This document shows positions 35,267-44,339 of a stretch of 64,000 bases of DNA, piece after piece. Source of the DNA: Bacteroidales bacterium UBA5382 (GTDB taxonomy: Bacteria > Bacteroidota > Bacteroidia > Bacteroidales > Dysgonomonadaceae); the NCBI GenBank assembly GCA_002409745.1, contig DHOU01000011.1, positions 1-64,000 on the forward strand, written 5' to 3'. Numbering within the stretch: position 1 is the stretch's first letter; each line of letters starts with the position of its first letter. A program made the position numbers and the translations under genes. The notes under the pieces were generated by a model. The model saw only the letters and a list, made by a program, of their open reading frames with translations, was not told the DNA's origin and did not search any database.

Positions 35267-35413
35267 GCGCTAACGACCTCGAGGAATGCGCTAACGATTT
35301 TCAGAAACGTCCTAATGACTTCGAGAAATGCGCTAACGACCTCGAGAAACACGCTAATAACTTTCAGAAACGTCCTAACTGTTCGGCATTTTGTCCTGAC
35401 GGTCAAGTTTATT
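35267..35413. repeat. 21-bp tandem array upstream of the sigma factor gene
   Basis: Seven units of exactly 21 bp starting at 35267, 35288, 35309, 35330, 35351, 35372 and 35393. The unit is like GCGCTAACGACCTCGAGAAA plus one base; the last two are degenerate. Because 21 is divisible by three, all frames stay open and short ORFs on both strands here are artefacts. The gap 35131-35510 otherwise holds a hairpin and no gene. Confidence 0.85.
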
Positions 35414-35450
35414 ATCCTACCGGCGTGACTGTTTGTTTTAGGGATAGGAT

Positions 35451-35498
35451 AAACAGGCGCGCCAACCCGTATGCTCTACTCTTTTAGCGCGCCTGTTT
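35451..35498 (-). terminator. Hairpin downstream of the GH97 gene
   Basis: A perfect 12-bp stem AAACAGGCGCGC / GCGCGCCTGTTT (35451-35462 with 35487-35498) and a 24-nt loop, 13 bp past the GH97 stop. No U-tract follows, so it may stabilise the 3' end rather than terminate by itself. Confidence 0.55.
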
Positions 35499-35510
35499 GC
35501 AAGTGGAGTC

Positions 35511-37517
35511 TTATTGTATTTTTTCCAGTTTAACGGCAAATCCGCCTCCGGGTGCGAGATGGACGGACAAGTTGTCGCCACTCGTCACATTCCGTACTTC
35601 CCGTTTGTAATCGCTGCCTTTGCGGTGTGCATTGGCTCCGTCGCGGAAAAGCGTCATCCGGTATTCCCCCTGCGGCAGAAACGACAGGTCGATGCTCATA
35701 TCGCGCTCATCCCAACCGGTAATCCCGCCGATGTACCAATCGTTGCCTTTACGCCGGGCGAGGGTTACATATTTCGCGACCTCCCCGTTCAGGGCTACCG
35801 ATTCGTCCCAGACCGTCGGGATTTGAGCAATAAACTCGAGCGATTCGGGCTCTTTCATGTAGTTGGTCGGGCTGTCGCACAACATATTGAGCGGCGAGTC
35901 GAACACTACATAGAGTGCCAGTTGCCGTGAACGCGTTCCCTGACTCATGGGTTCGGTGTTGATGGGACGATAGTTTCCCCGCGAAGCGTTGCGCATGGCA
36001 CCCTGCGTATAATCCATCGGCCCGGCGACCATGCGGATGAAAGGAATCGTCACATCGTACGTCACCATATCCACCGATTCGGGCGACCATTTCAGTTGTT
36101 CCAACCCATGCACACCTTCAAAATTCAACACATTGGGATAGGTGCGTTGCAGTCCGGCAGGCTTATACATGCCGTGGAAATCGAGCAGGAGCCGGTGTTT
36201 GGCCGCCGTTTGGGAGGCGCGATGGATAAAATCGACCATTTGTTGATCGTCGCGATCCATAAAATCGACTTTGAATCCCTTTACGCCCAAGTCGGCGTAG
36301 TGTTTGCAAACACGCTCCATATCGCGGTCGAAAGCCCAATAGCCGGCCCAAAGGATAATCCCCACATTCCGTTCGTTGCCGTATCGGATAATTTCGGGCA
36401 AGTCGATAGAAGGTACAACCTGAAAAAGATCGGCTTGCAGGTTTACGGCCCATCCTTCGTCGAGAATGACATATTCAATGCCGTTGCGATAAGCAAAATC
36501 GATATAGTATTTATATGTTTCGGTATTGACACCCGACTCAAAATCGACTCCGTAAATATTCCAGTCGTTCCACCAATCCCAAGCCACTTTCCCGGGTTTG
36601 ATCCACGAGATGTCGTCCACACGCGAAGGAGATGCCAATTTGTAGCTCATGTCGGAGACTGCCAATTCTTTATCTTCTGCCGACACAATCGCTATCCGCC
36701 AAGGGAAAGTGCGGGCGCCCTTTACTTCGGCGATATAGTTTTCCCTTTCACGGACGAGTTGTTGCAACCGGTTGTGTCCACCCTGTTCGGTTGTTTTGGG
36801 ATATCCGGCGAAGACGCTTTTCAGCGAGTTGCCATCGCCTTTGTTTAAATACAATCCGGGATAAGCTTCTAAGTCGGCTTCGGTGATGCAAATCTTCTTG
36901 CCGTTGGGCGCTTCCACCAGCAAAGGAAGGAAGATAAGGCGGCCGGCATCTAGTTGCGACAGTTTCACCTGCTCATACGTATTCTCGAAAGAATTACGGA
37001 ATTGTTTTTCGAACGATTCTTTCTCCCCGTTGGAGTTGTTGCGTACGTAAGCCGTGTAGGTTCCGAAGTCTGCCGGGAAAGAAAATCCGGCTTCTTCCGC
37101 CTGTATCTGCAAGGCTTCTTTGCGTGAACTGAAAAAACGATAGGCCATTCCTTCGTTATAGACCCTGAATGTCAATCCCCAATCGCCTCGGAAGCGGATG
37201 GTGAGTTCGTTATATTCGTCTTTCACCGTTTCGGAAATACCGAAAGGAGAGGATATGACTCCGCTGTGGGGAGTGACTTTACTGCCGGATATACGGGCAT
37301 CTTTTCCCCATACCTCCCCTGAAGCCAGTGTCAGGGACAAAGGCGAGCGCTCGAGCAGGACATCTCCTCCGTGAGTAAGTGTATAACGGATGTCTTTATC
37401 GACACGTACTTCCACTATGATTTTCCCATCGGGGGACTGAGCGGTGAGTGTTTTCGCGGCATACCCCAATGCCGGAATCACTAAAATGAGCATGATGATT
37501 ATAAATATCTTTTTCAT
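35511..37517 (-). CDS. GH97 family glycosidase, probable retaining alpha-galactosidase type
   Basis: 668 residues, Sec signal (IIMLILVIPALGYAA). An N-terminal beta-sandwich (SPDGKIIVEVRVDKDIRYTL), a catalytic barrel (KVAWDWWNDWNIYGVDFE, EYVILDEGWAVN) and a C-terminal sheet. In GH97 the inverting SusB-like alpha-glucosidases lack an Asp where the retaining alpha-galactosidases carry the nucleophile in KVDF. Here the text is GVKGFKVDFMDRDDQ, so the retaining type is expected, with the acid/base in the NFEGVHGLEQ region. It is a single gene with its own promoter, about 380 bp from the sigma factor gene, and may serve a nearby PUL. Confidence 0.9.
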   Translation of the reverse strand: MKKIFIIIMLILVIPALGYAAKTLTAQSPDGKIIVEVRVDKDIRYTLTHGGDVLLERSPLSLTLASGEVWGKDARISGSKVTPHSGVISSPFGISETVKDEYNELTIRFRGDWGLTFRVYNEGMAYRFFSSRKEALQIQAEEAGFSFPADFGTYTAYVRNNSNGEKESFEKQFRNSFENTYEQVKLSQLDAGRLIFLPLLVEAPNGKKICITEADLEAYPGLYLNKGDGNSLKSVFAGYPKTTEQGGHNRLQQLVRERENYIAEVKGARTFPWRIAIVSAEDKELAVSDMSYKLASPSRVDDISWIKPGKVAWDWWNDWNIYGVDFESGVNTETYKYYIDFAYRNGIEYVILDEGWAVNLQADLFQVVPSIDLPEIIRYGNERNVGIILWAGYWAFDRDMERVCKHYADLGVKGFKVDFMDRDDQQMVDFIHRASQTAAKHRLLLDFHGMYKPAGLQRTYPNVLNFEGVHGLEQLKWSPESVDMVTYDVTIPFIRMVAGPMDYTQGAMRNASRGNYRPINTEPMSQGTRSRQLALYVVFDSPLNMLCDSPTNYMKEPESLEFIAQIPTVWDESVALNGEVAKYVTLARRKGNDWYIGGITGWDERDMSIDLSFLPQGEYRMTLFRDGANAHRKGSDYKREVRNVTSGDNLSVHLAPGGGFAVKLEKIQ

Positions 37518-37569
37518 TCGTTTATAGTTAAAAAGTTGTTTTGTTTTTTTATTTTCTTCGCTTTCCCTG

Positions 37570-37599
37570 CAAAATTAGATAATAAAAACTATAAACAAA
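37570..37599 (-). promoter_or_regulatory. Promoter of the GH97 gene
   Basis: On the minus strand TTTG (37599-37596), an 18-bp spacer and TAATTTTG (37577-37570). Transcription would start about 46 nt before the ATG. Confidence 0.6.
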
Positions 37600-37621
37600 C
37601 GCCAACTACCGTTTTTTTATT

Positions 37622-37629
37622 TATTTTTG
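37622..37629 (+). promoter_or_regulatory. -7 box of the DUF4230 operon
   Basis: TATTTTTG, 46 bp ahead of the GTG start and divergent from the GH97 promoter. The -33 element is not recognisable. Confidence 0.4.
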
Positions 37630-37675
37630 TGCGAAAAGGAGGTCGGTCAATTGTTTATTCCCGAATTAGATTAAA

Positions 37676-38293
37676 GTGAATTCATCCAATAAAAAAATAA
37701 ATTACGCTACGGTATTCTTCCTGTTTACGACGCTTGTACTGGCTGTGCTGTTGATTGTCAATCTGACGAAACAACAAAAACAACAAGGGTATGACAGTTC
37801 GTCTATCATGAGCCGTATTTCTTATATTCAGGAACTTGCGTTGGTTCGATATAACTACACGGGAGTGATTGCTTTTAAAGATCATAAAAAATTCCTGAAT
37901 CTGAATATTCCACTCACCGATAAATATTTTTTAATCAAATATAACGGACATATTAAGGCGGGCGTCGATTTTAGCCGCATTAAAATAGATGTACAAGATG
38001 AAACATCGGTACATGTGTCTATTCCGAAGCCCCGTATACTCGATACGGTAATCGATGAAAATACCATACAGGTATTTAACGAGAGTGAGAATGCATTCAA
38101 CCCTTTGAAAATATCGGACTATAACGATGCGATTGCGCGCGAAAAAACGGTTATGGCGCAAGATGCCGTCAAGCAGGGCGTTTATACTCAGGCCACCGAC
38201 CAAGCCAAACTGGCCATTACGGCGCTATTGGAGCAAATGGGTTTTACCGACATTCGTATAACGGAAGAATTAACCGTGCCTTCTATCCATTAA
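37676..38293 (+). CDS. DUF4230 domain membrane-anchored protein
   Basis: 205 residues with a GTG start; no ATG lies in frame between the upstream stop (37667-37669) and this point. One membrane helix near 9-30 (VFFLFTTLVLAVLLIVNL) anchors a DUF4230 domain outside the cytoplasm: SRISYIQELALVRYNYTGVI, YFLIKYNGHIKAGVDFS, IPKPRILDTVIDENTIQVF. The function of the family is unknown; the beta-rich domain resembles SPFH-adjacent lipoprotein-like folds but I would not push this. The next gene (13 bp downstream) encodes a two-helix membrane protein, so the two probably work together. Confidence 0.82.
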   Translation: MNSSNKKINYATVFFLFTTLVLAVLLIVNLTKQQKQQGYDSSSIMSRISYIQELALVRYNYTGVIAFKDHKKFLNLNIPLTDKYFLIKYNGHIKAGVDFSRIKIDVQDETSVHVSIPKPRILDTVIDENTIQVFNESENAFNPLKISDYNDAIAREKTVMAQDAVKQGVYTQATDQAKLAITALLEQMGFTDIRITEELTVPSIH

Positions 38294-38305
38294 CTTTATG
38301 ACAAT

Positions 38306-38824
38306 ATGAAATTTACAACGCAACTGTTTCTTTATTGGGTTTCTATTTTTTTGATTTTCTTTTTGGCGATAATCGTCATCATGAGTGTTTTTTGGGGATT
38401 GAATCTGACTATTTGGCAAGCTCTTTCGGTCTTTCTTATTGCCGGGGTCGTTCCTCCTGCAATTATCTCTTTGATATTATATAAACGGCTGAATTATATG
38501 GAGTCGGAAGACTTGCAACCGCCGGATTTTCACGGATCGAAACAGGCGACCTTTAAATTTAAGTCGCACTCAAAGCATCCGTTTGACGACATTTTGCAGC
38601 GCATCGACCGGCAATGGATTATTTCGTATTCCGATCGTCCTAACCACGTGGTTAAGTTTCGAACGGATGCCCGGATGATTTCATGGGGAATAGGAGGATA
38701 CGTCAAAATGATTGCCGAGGATCAGTTATTGGTCGTTGTATATCCCATTTTTGAAAATTCCCGTCGCGAAGAACGTATCATGAATCAGACTTTGCGATTG
38801 ATGCAGGCCATTTTAAATCCTTGA
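38306..38824 (+). CDS. Two-helix membrane protein of unknown function
   Basis: 172 residues. Two membrane helices (about 8-30 and 38-60), then a soluble cytoplasmic domain of about 110 residues (FDDILQRIDRQWIISYSDRP through LLVVVYPIFENSRREERIMN). I do not recognise the family. The soluble part has alternating strands and a closing helix, like a small ferredoxin-like or PH-like domain, but no motif supports this. It follows the DUF4230 gene by 13 bp and is probably cotranscribed. Confidence 0.72.
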   Translation: MKFTTQLFLYWVSIFLIFFLAIIVIMSVFWGLNLTIWQALSVFLIAGVVPPAIISLILYKRLNYMESEDLQPPDFHGSKQATFKFKSHSKHPFDDILQRIDRQWIISYSDRPNHVVKFRTDARMISWGIGGYVKMIAEDQLLVVVYPIFENSRREERIMNQTLRLMQAILNP

Positions 38825-38864
38825 TTCACGCGAGGTATTGCTTCCGGCTTGACAAATAAATAAT

Positions 38865-38899
38865 TACCACGGGCATCGTTTGGGACGATACCCTCGGTA
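38865..38899. terminator. Bidirectional hairpin, copy 1 of a repeated family
   Basis: 15-nt arms (38865-38879 and 38885-38899) with a 5-nt loop and three non-Watson-Crick positions, between two convergent genes. The minus side is followed by TAATTATTTATTTG. Its core (GGGC..TCG with CGA..ACCCTCG) recurs at 41553 and 44249. Confidence 0.6.
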
Positions 38900-38948
38900 G
38901 GGAGGAGAGGCTTTTATCCGTTAACCCGGATGGAGCAATAAAACAGTT

Positions 38949-39476
38949 TCATTCGCAATAAACAATCACACTTTCGTTGACGAATTGTATAAAATCGGCA
39001 TACTCTTTTCTGGTAATCATTTTCGGATAACTTAGAATGAGCAATTCCTGCGGTTCGGAATCCTTGCGATACGGCAAATGCATGAAGCGGTAAGGCGTAA
39101 GAGTGAATCCTGATTTTTCATAAAACTGGAGACGTCGTACCGATAATTCGTTAACCAGGGGATCTATTTCAAGAATGATGGTGTGGTTGGAATCCCGTAA
39201 ATAATGAAGTATTTGCGATCCATATCCTTGTCCCTTGAGATCGGGAGACACGGCCAAGTACTCCAAGTAACGGTAAGAATCCCATTCCCAATAAAAAAGG
39301 ATTCCTATCAGCCGGCCGTCTTCCCAAACCGATAAAGGATAAAAACGAGGGTCATTACAGGCACGGAGATGATCATCCACTTTCCGTCGTTCTGCCAACG
39401 GAAAGCTTTCTTCATACAATTGCCACACTTGGTCCCATCTATCGCTGTCTGTTTGATCTATTTTCAGAAATTCCAT
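38949..39476 (-). CDS. GNAT family N-acetyltransferase
   Basis: About 175 residues. I start it at 39476 (MEFLKIDQTD), since the upstream ATG at 39506 only adds ten hydrophobic residues. The acetyl-CoA loop is SPDLKGQGYGSQIL (Q/R-x-x-G-x-G), preceded by the strand YRYLEYLAV and followed by LEIDPLVNE and RRLQFYEKSGF, the usual fourth strand and helix. The acceptor substrate is unknown. It lies 57 bp after the FrnE-like gene and may share its transcript. Confidence 0.87.
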   Translation of the reverse strand: MEFLKIDQTDSDRWDQVWQLYEESFPLAERRKVDDHLRACNDPRFYPLSVWEDGRLIGILFYWEWDSYRYLEYLAVSPDLKGQGYGSQILHYLRDSNHTIILEIDPLVNELSVRRLQFYEKSGFTLTPYRFMHLPYRKDSEPQELLILSYPKMITRKEYADFIQFVNESVIVYCE

Positions 39477-39533
39477 TACAAATCTAATAAAGATGCAAAA
39501 ATACAAAAAAGGCCGGTAAAAGACATCCCTTTT

Positions 39534-40253
39534 TTAGATTTCACAACTTCCATCGGCTGCACAGGCCTTTCCCTTTGTGATTATTATCTCTTCCTTTTCC
39601 TTTTCTACGCGCGCTTTCCAATCTCTATAGGCATTATTCAGCACTTTCACGAACAGTTCTTCCGGTTCCGAACCGATGATTGCCTGCCGTCGGTCGAAGA
39701 GGAAAGTCGGTACGGTGTCGAATCCCAGATTGGCCGCTTCCTGTATGTCTTGTTTAATTTCATACAGATAATCGTCGCTGTTCAGCATCCGGGAAATAGG
39801 TTCTTCTTCCAGTCCCGCTTCTTTACCGATATGTAGGAGTACGTTCCGGTCGCTATAATCTTGGGCATCTTCAAAATACGCTTTCGACAATAGCGAAACG
39901 ACTTTCGTTTCCAAGCCTTTTGTTGCCGCTAACTTAATTAGGCGGTGGGCGTCGCGTGTATTGGCGGCAACGGCATTCCGCAGATTAAACGGTATGCCTG
40001 CTTCCTTTGCCAATTGTTCAACGTGCGCAAATGAACCCTCCATCTTATCTTTCGAAAAGCCAAGATTGCGGGTGAAATATTCGGTAAGCGGATATCCTTG
40101 TCCCTTATCCGGAAGATCCGGATTCAATTGAAACGCTTTCCATTCCAACACAACTTCCGCTGCGTGGTTAAACTTCCGCAAGGCGCTTTCGTAATGTTTC
40201 TTACCTATATAACAATACGGACACATAATATCGGTCCAAACTTCTATTTTCAT
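39534..40253 (-). CDS. FrnE-like DsbA family oxidoreductase
   Basis: 239 residues, cytoplasmic (no signal). The thioredoxin-fold start is KIEVWTDIMCPYCYIGK with the active-site CPYC at 11-14, followed by the helical insertion of the DsbA/2-hydroxychromene-isomerase group. The stretch FDTVPTFLFDRRQAIIGSEP carries the cis-proline. FrnE-like proteins act in the cytoplasm as thiol-disulfide isomerases or in stress responses. Two further cysteines at the C-terminus (KACAADGSCEI) are often seen in this family and may be a second redox or metal site. It is divergent from the MFS gene. Confidence 0.9.
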   Translation of the reverse strand: MKIEVWTDIMCPYCYIGKKHYESALRKFNHAAEVVLEWKAFQLNPDLPDKGQGYPLTEYFTRNLGFSKDKMEGSFAHVEQLAKEAGIPFNLRNAVAANTRDAHRLIKLAATKGLETKVVSLLSKAYFEDAQDYSDRNVLLHIGKEAGLEEEPISRMLNSDDYLYEIKQDIQEAANLGFDTVPTFLFDRRQAIIGSEPEELFVKVLNNAYRDWKARVEKEKEEIIITKGKACAADGSCEI

Positions 40254-40343
40254 ATGTGTTATTGTAAATTCTATGCAAGACTAAACAACTTGTTCCTCCT
40301 TTTTGTTTAGCGGTAGGTGTTTCCTAATTAAAAGAACGGTAAA

Positions 40344-41522
40344 ATGATACAAGAAACAAAAAAACGGCTTTGGACGAAAGATTTTGTCCTGCTCACCTCC
40401 GCCAATCTTCTGATGGCAATTGCTTTTTATTTTATGACTCCGGTGATGCCGCTTTTTATGGCCGATCGATTCCAATCCGATACCGCAGAGATCGGAATGA
40501 TTATGTTTACTTTTGCCGTTGCGGCCATTATTATGCGCCCTTTTTCGGGATTTTTGCTCGATTTCCTTAACCGCTACGTTGTTTATCTGATTGCTTTTGT
40601 CTTTTTTATGTTGCTTTTTCTGGGATATGCTTTGGCTGCAACCGTTACGCTGATGCTTGTCCTGCGCTTTTTGCACGGATTGACTTGGGGAACCATGAAT
40701 ACGGCTGCTTACACCATGGCGGTGGATCTTACTCCTGCCAAACGGAGAGGGGAGGGGCTGGGCTTTTTCGGTTTGTCGATGAATGTAGCCATGGCTGTTG
40801 CTCCCATGCTTGCCCTCGCTATTATACACCGCTCGGGTTATAATATCTTGTTTTATTCGGCGGTATTATTTTGTTTTGTGGCTCTTTTATGCGCTTTTTT
40901 TGTACGCGTGCCGCAATTGTCACGAACAGCTTCTGTGAAATTCTCGTTTTCCGGATTATTTGAAAAATCCGCTCTTCCTATTGCCATCATTGCGTTATTA
41001 ACTCAAGTTTCCTATGGCGGAATCTTGTCGTTTATCGCCTTATACGGCAGAGAAATCGGAGTAGAAAGTAGCGGACTGTTTTTTTTGCTTCTTTCGGTCG
41101 GCTTAGCCATCGCACGCATCTTAAGCGGACGACTGTTTGATAAAATAGGCCCTGCCAAAGTGTCATTCTTCGGATTGATATTACTGGTCTTCGGATTAGT
41201 CTTAGTGGGGTACGCGCCTACCTCGATCGGGTTCCACTGTGCCGCGTTTGTATTAGGAATCGGTTTTGGTGTCTTAGCGCCTGCTTTTCAGGCGATGGCT
41301 AATAATCATGTGGTACCTGAGCGGCGCGGTGCGGCCAATTCTACCTATTTGATGTTTTTCGATTCAGGCATCGGCATAGGAATGCTGCTATTCGGGCAAT
41401 TGATTGATCGGATAGGCTATGCCGGTACATTTTACGTTTCTGCGGTGATTACCCTCGTCGCATTAATCGTCTTTTTCTCTTATACATTGCCCAACTATCT
41501 CAAAACGAAGGAATCGTTTTAA
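40344..41522 (+). CDS. MFS transporter
   Basis: 392 residues with about twelve membrane helices. Family signs are the GlxxDrx-like loops between helices 2 and 3 (FSGFLLDFLNRYV) and 8 and 9 (LSGRLFDKIGPAK) and the pseudo-two-fold layout, with PAKRRGEGLGFFGLSMNVAM in the antiporter-type region. This resembles YfcJ/Bcr-like drug or metabolite efflux proteins; the substrate cannot be read. It stands alone, divergent from the FrnE-like gene and convergent with clpC, with a hairpin between. Confidence 0.9.
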   Translation: MIQETKKRLWTKDFVLLTSANLLMAIAFYFMTPVMPLFMADRFQSDTAEIGMIMFTFAVAAIIMRPFSGFLLDFLNRYVVYLIAFVFFMLLFLGYALAATVTLMLVLRFLHGLTWGTMNTAAYTMAVDLTPAKRRGEGLGFFGLSMNVAMAVAPMLALAIIHRSGYNILFYSAVLFCFVALLCAFFVRVPQLSRTASVKFSFSGLFEKSALPIAIIALLTQVSYGGILSFIALYGREIGVESSGLFFLLLSVGLAIARILSGRLFDKIGPAKVSFFGLILLVFGLVLVGYAPTSIGFHCAAFVLGIGFGVLAPAFQAMANNHVVPERRGAANSTYLMFFDSGIGIGMLLFGQLIDRIGYAGTFYVSAVITLVALIVFFSYTLPNYLKTKESF

Positions 41523-41552
41523 TCCGAATGAACGATAATGGCTGTAAGCAAG

Positions 41553-41581
41553 CGAGGGCGTCGTTTCAAACGACACCCTCG
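41553..41581. terminator. Bidirectional hairpin, copy 2 of a repeated family
   Basis: Arms CGAGGGCGTCG (41553-41563) and CGACACCCTCG (41571-41581), one C/A mismatch, inner TTT/AAA closing a one-base loop. It sits between the convergent MFS and clpC genes and probably ends both. No long U-tract on either side. Confidence 0.65.
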
Positions 41582-41607
41582 ATGATAGCCTCTGTTATAG
41601 TAAAATC

Positions 41608-44157
41608 TTATGAATTGGGTTGTTCGAGAGCAACCGCTTTCATGGTGATTTGTTGCGATTCTTTATCGAAATCGATAACGACCGTTTCACCTTCTTTGAT
41701 TCCCGTACGAATGATCATTTCAGCCATTTCGTCTTCAATATACTTTTGAATGGCGCGTTTCAACGGGCGTGCCCCGAATTGGACATCATATCCTTTTAAG
41801 GCGATAAACTCTTTCGCCTCATCCGTGATCGATACCTCATATCCCAAATCGCGGATACGTTTGTAAAGACCTTTCAACTCCAGATCGATAATCTTATAAA
41901 TCGATTCTTTGCTTAACTGGTCGAACATCACGATATCATCGATACGATTCAGAAACTCAGGGGCGAAAGCTTTATTCAACGCTTTTTGGATAATTCCACG
42001 CGAGTATTCCGCATCGGTTTGATCCTTGTTTGCATTGAATCCCACACCCCGGCCGAAATCTTTCAATTGACGGGTGCCGATGTTGGATGTCATGATCAGA
42101 ATGGTATTTTTGAAATCGATCTTCCGGCCTAAACTATCCGTGACATGCCCTTCATCCAATATTTGCAACAAGATGTTAAACACGTCGGGATGGGCTTTCT
42201 CGATTTCGTCCAATAACACCACCGAGTATGGGCGACGACGGACTTTTTCAGTCAACTGGCCCCCTTCTTCGTATCCGACGTATCCCGGAGGCGCACCAAC
42301 CAAGCGCGAAACATTGAATTTTTCCATGTATTCGCTCATGTCTATGCGGATCAGGTTTTCCGACGAATCGAACAAGTACTCTGCCAGTTTCTTTGCCAAA
42401 TAGGTCTTTCCGACTCCCGTAGGGCCGAGAAACATGAAGGTTCCGATCGGCTTGTTCGGGTCTTTGAGTCCCACACGGTTACGCTGGATGGCTTTCACCA
42501 CTTTGTCTACCGCTTCATCTTGTCCGATAATCTGCGACTTAAGATCGCTCTTGATTTCAATCAGCCGTTGGCCTTCGCCTTGCGCAATACGTTGCACAGG
42601 CACGCCGGATATCATGGCAACCACTTCGGCCACCTTTTCTTCATCGACGATTTCCGGTTTTTCCTTGATTTCTTTTTGCCAACGTTCTTCTTCCGCTTCC
42701 AAGGCCAGCAACAATTGCCGTTGTTTATCGCGATAGCTTGCGGCCAATTCATATTTTTGAGCTTTTACCGCATCGGTTTTCTGTTGTTCTACCTGCTTCA
42801 ACTCCGCCTCTAAATCCTCAATCGTTTTGGGAATGACAATGTTCGAAATGTGCACACGGGCTCCGGCTTCATCCAATGCATCGATTGCTTTATCGGGGAA
42901 GTTCCGGTCGGAAATATAACGGTCGGTTAATTTCACACACGCTTCCAATGCTTCATCCGTATATCTTACGTTATGATGCTCTTCATACCGTTCCTTGATG
43001 TTATGCAGAATCTGCAAGGTTTCTTCTGCGGAGGTCGGATCGACGATTACTTTTTGAAAGCGGCGTTCCAAGGCCCCGTCTTTTTCGATATTCTTTCGAT
43101 ATTCATCGAGCGTGGTTGCTCCGATACATTGTATTTCTCCTCGTGCCAGCGCCGGTTTAAGCATGTTGGCCGCGTCGAGCGATCCTGCCGCACCTCCTGC
43201 TCCGACGATGGTATGAATTTCGTCGATAAACAAAATGATGTTGGGGTTTTTAGACAATTCATTCAGGATGGCCTTAATGCGCTCTTCAAATTGTCCGCGG
43301 TATTTCGTCCCCGCAACAATCGAAGCCATATCCAAGGCGATCACTCGTTTATCGAACAACGCACGGGATACTTTTTTCTGAATGATACGTAACGCCAACC
43401 CGTCGACAATAGCCGATTTGCCCACTCCGGGATCACCGATAAGCACAGGATTGTTTTTCTTGCGCCGGCTGAGTATTTGAGCAATGCGCTCAATCTCTTT
43501 TTCGCGTCCCACCACCGGGTCCAATCTGTTTTCCTGAGCTGCGCGCGTGATATCCGTCCCGAAATTATCGAGAACCGGCGTATCGGATTGGCTGTTTTTG
43601 GTTTGAGACGAACTTCCTTGTCCTTTCGGATTGAAAGATGCTTTTTCGGACAAATCGTCATCATCTTCCGTGAAATTGGGCCCATCGATGGGCAAACCGG
43701 TTTCGTCATCATCCAAACGCGTATCCAGAATGTTCTTTACATAAAGAAAAGCGCTCGAATAATCCAATTGAAATTCTCCGAGAATATCGTTTATCAGCGT
43801 ATTTTTTTCTTTGAGCAAAGCCAAAAGGATGTGTTCGGAATCCGTTTCCTTACTTTTCGTCAGACGAGCTTCAAGAATGCTCATCTTCAACGCTTTTTCC
43901 GTATTCTTATTTATCACGACTTCATTGGAACTTTCAAAATGTTCCTGAGCGGCGCGAACATTAGAATCTATATAATTTTTGAGTGTCTTTAAATCAATGT
44001 CGAAATCCCGTAACACTTGAATCGCAAGACCTTGACCATCCCTGAGAATGCCGAGCATTAAATGCTCGGGGCCGATATAATTGTTTTGGAGTCGTCCTGC
44101 TTCTTCTCGGCTATAGGCCATGATGTCTCTGACTCTTTGAGAAAAGTTGTTATCCAT
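41608..44157 (-). CDS. clpC: ATP-dependent Clp protease ATP-binding subunit ClpC
   Basis: 849 residues. An N-terminal double Clp-N domain (1-150, [20 protein letters not shown]), an acidic linker near 160-190, AAA-1 with Walker A GDPGVGKS (241-248) and Walker [10 protein letters not shown] (307-315), a middle domain with a UVR-like coiled coil (near 450-500), and AAA-2 with GPTGVGKT (578-585). The VGF loop ([10 protein letters not shown]) is the ClpP-binding signature, so it feeds the ClpP protease and is not a ClpB disaggregase. It is the general stress protease unfoldase of the cell. A well-matched promoter lies upstream and no CtsR-like operator is obvious. Confidence 0.95.
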   Translation of the reverse strand: MDNNFSQRVRDIMAYSREEAGRLQNNYIGPEHLMLGILRDGQGLAIQVLRDFDIDLKTLKNYIDSNVRAAQEHFESSNEVVINKNTEKALKMSILEARLTKSKETDSEHILLALLKEKNTLINDILGEFQLDYSSAFLYVKNILDTRLDDDETGLPIDGPNFTEDDDDLSEKASFNPKGQGSSSQTKNSQSDTPVLDNFGTDITRAAQENRLDPVVGREKEIERIAQILSRRKKNNPVLIGDPGVGKSAIVDGLALRIIQKKVSRALFDKRVIALDMASIVAGTKYRGQFEERIKAILNELSKNPNIILFIDEIHTIVGAGGAAGSLDAANMLKPALARGEIQCIGATTLDEYRKNIEKDGALERRFQKVIVDPTSAEETLQILHNIKERYEEHHNVRYTDEALEACVKLTDRYISDRNFPDKAIDALDEAGARVHISNIVIPKTIEDLEAELKQVEQQKTDAVKAQKYELAASYRDKQRQLLLALEAEEERWQKEIKEKPEIVDEEKVAEVVAMISGVPVQRIAQGEGQRLIEIKSDLKSQIIGQDEAVDKVVKAIQRNRVGLKDPNKPIGTFMFLGPTGVGKTYLAKKLAEYLFDSSENLIRIDMSEYMEKFNVSRLVGAPPGYVGYEEGGQLTEKVRRRPYSVVLLDEIEKAHPDVFNILLQILDEGHVTDSLGRKIDFKNTILIMTSNIGTRQLKDFGRGVGFNANKDQTDAEYSRGIIQKALNKAFAPEFLNRIDDIVMFDQLSKESIYKIIDLELKGLYKRIRDLGYEVSITDEAKEFIALKGYDVQFGARPLKRAIQKYIEDEMAEMIIRTGIKEGETVVIDFDKESQQITMKAVALEQPNS

Positions 44158-44193
44158 TTATTTTTTCCCTTCTTTAAACTGTTTTAGCAAGTA

Positions 44194-44224
44194 CAAATAT
44201 AGTTTTTATTCGAATAAGAACAAA
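44194..44224 (-). promoter_or_regulatory. Promoter of clpC
   Basis: On the minus strand TTTG (44224-44221), a 19-bp spacer and TATATTTG (44201-44194), an exact match in boxes and spacing. The leader would be about 30 nt. Confidence 0.75.
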
Positions 44225-44248
44225 AATAATGCCATAACTTTAAAAAAC

Positions 44249-44281
44249 ACCGAGGGCGTCGCTTTGAGCGACACCCTCGGT
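44249..44281 (-). terminator. Terminator of dps, copy 3 of a repeated hairpin family
   Basis: 15-nt arms ACCGAGGGCGTCGCT (44249-44263) and AGCGACACCCTCGGT (44267-44281), a 3-nt loop and one C/A mismatch. On the minus strand it is followed by GTTTTTTAAAG, so it is a good intrinsic terminator for dps. Confidence 0.8.
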
Positions 44282-44339
44282 TATCCGACGGGGCTGTACC
44301 TATAAGCCCAAGGAGTGAATGTTATTATCTTGTCCGTAT

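Noticed and set aside
34283..35413. The 42-bp and 21-bp arrays as CRISPR
   Set aside because: The units are directly adjacent without unique spacers, units vary, and there are no cas genes in the window.
35146..35487. Open frames of 85-107 codons over the 21-bp array on both strands
   Set aside because: The period is divisible by three, so frames stay open automatically; the products are 7-residue repeats with no start signal or family.
36096..36848. 250-codon plus-strand frame inside the GH97 gene
   Set aside because: Antisense shadow of a clear glycosidase; no family features.
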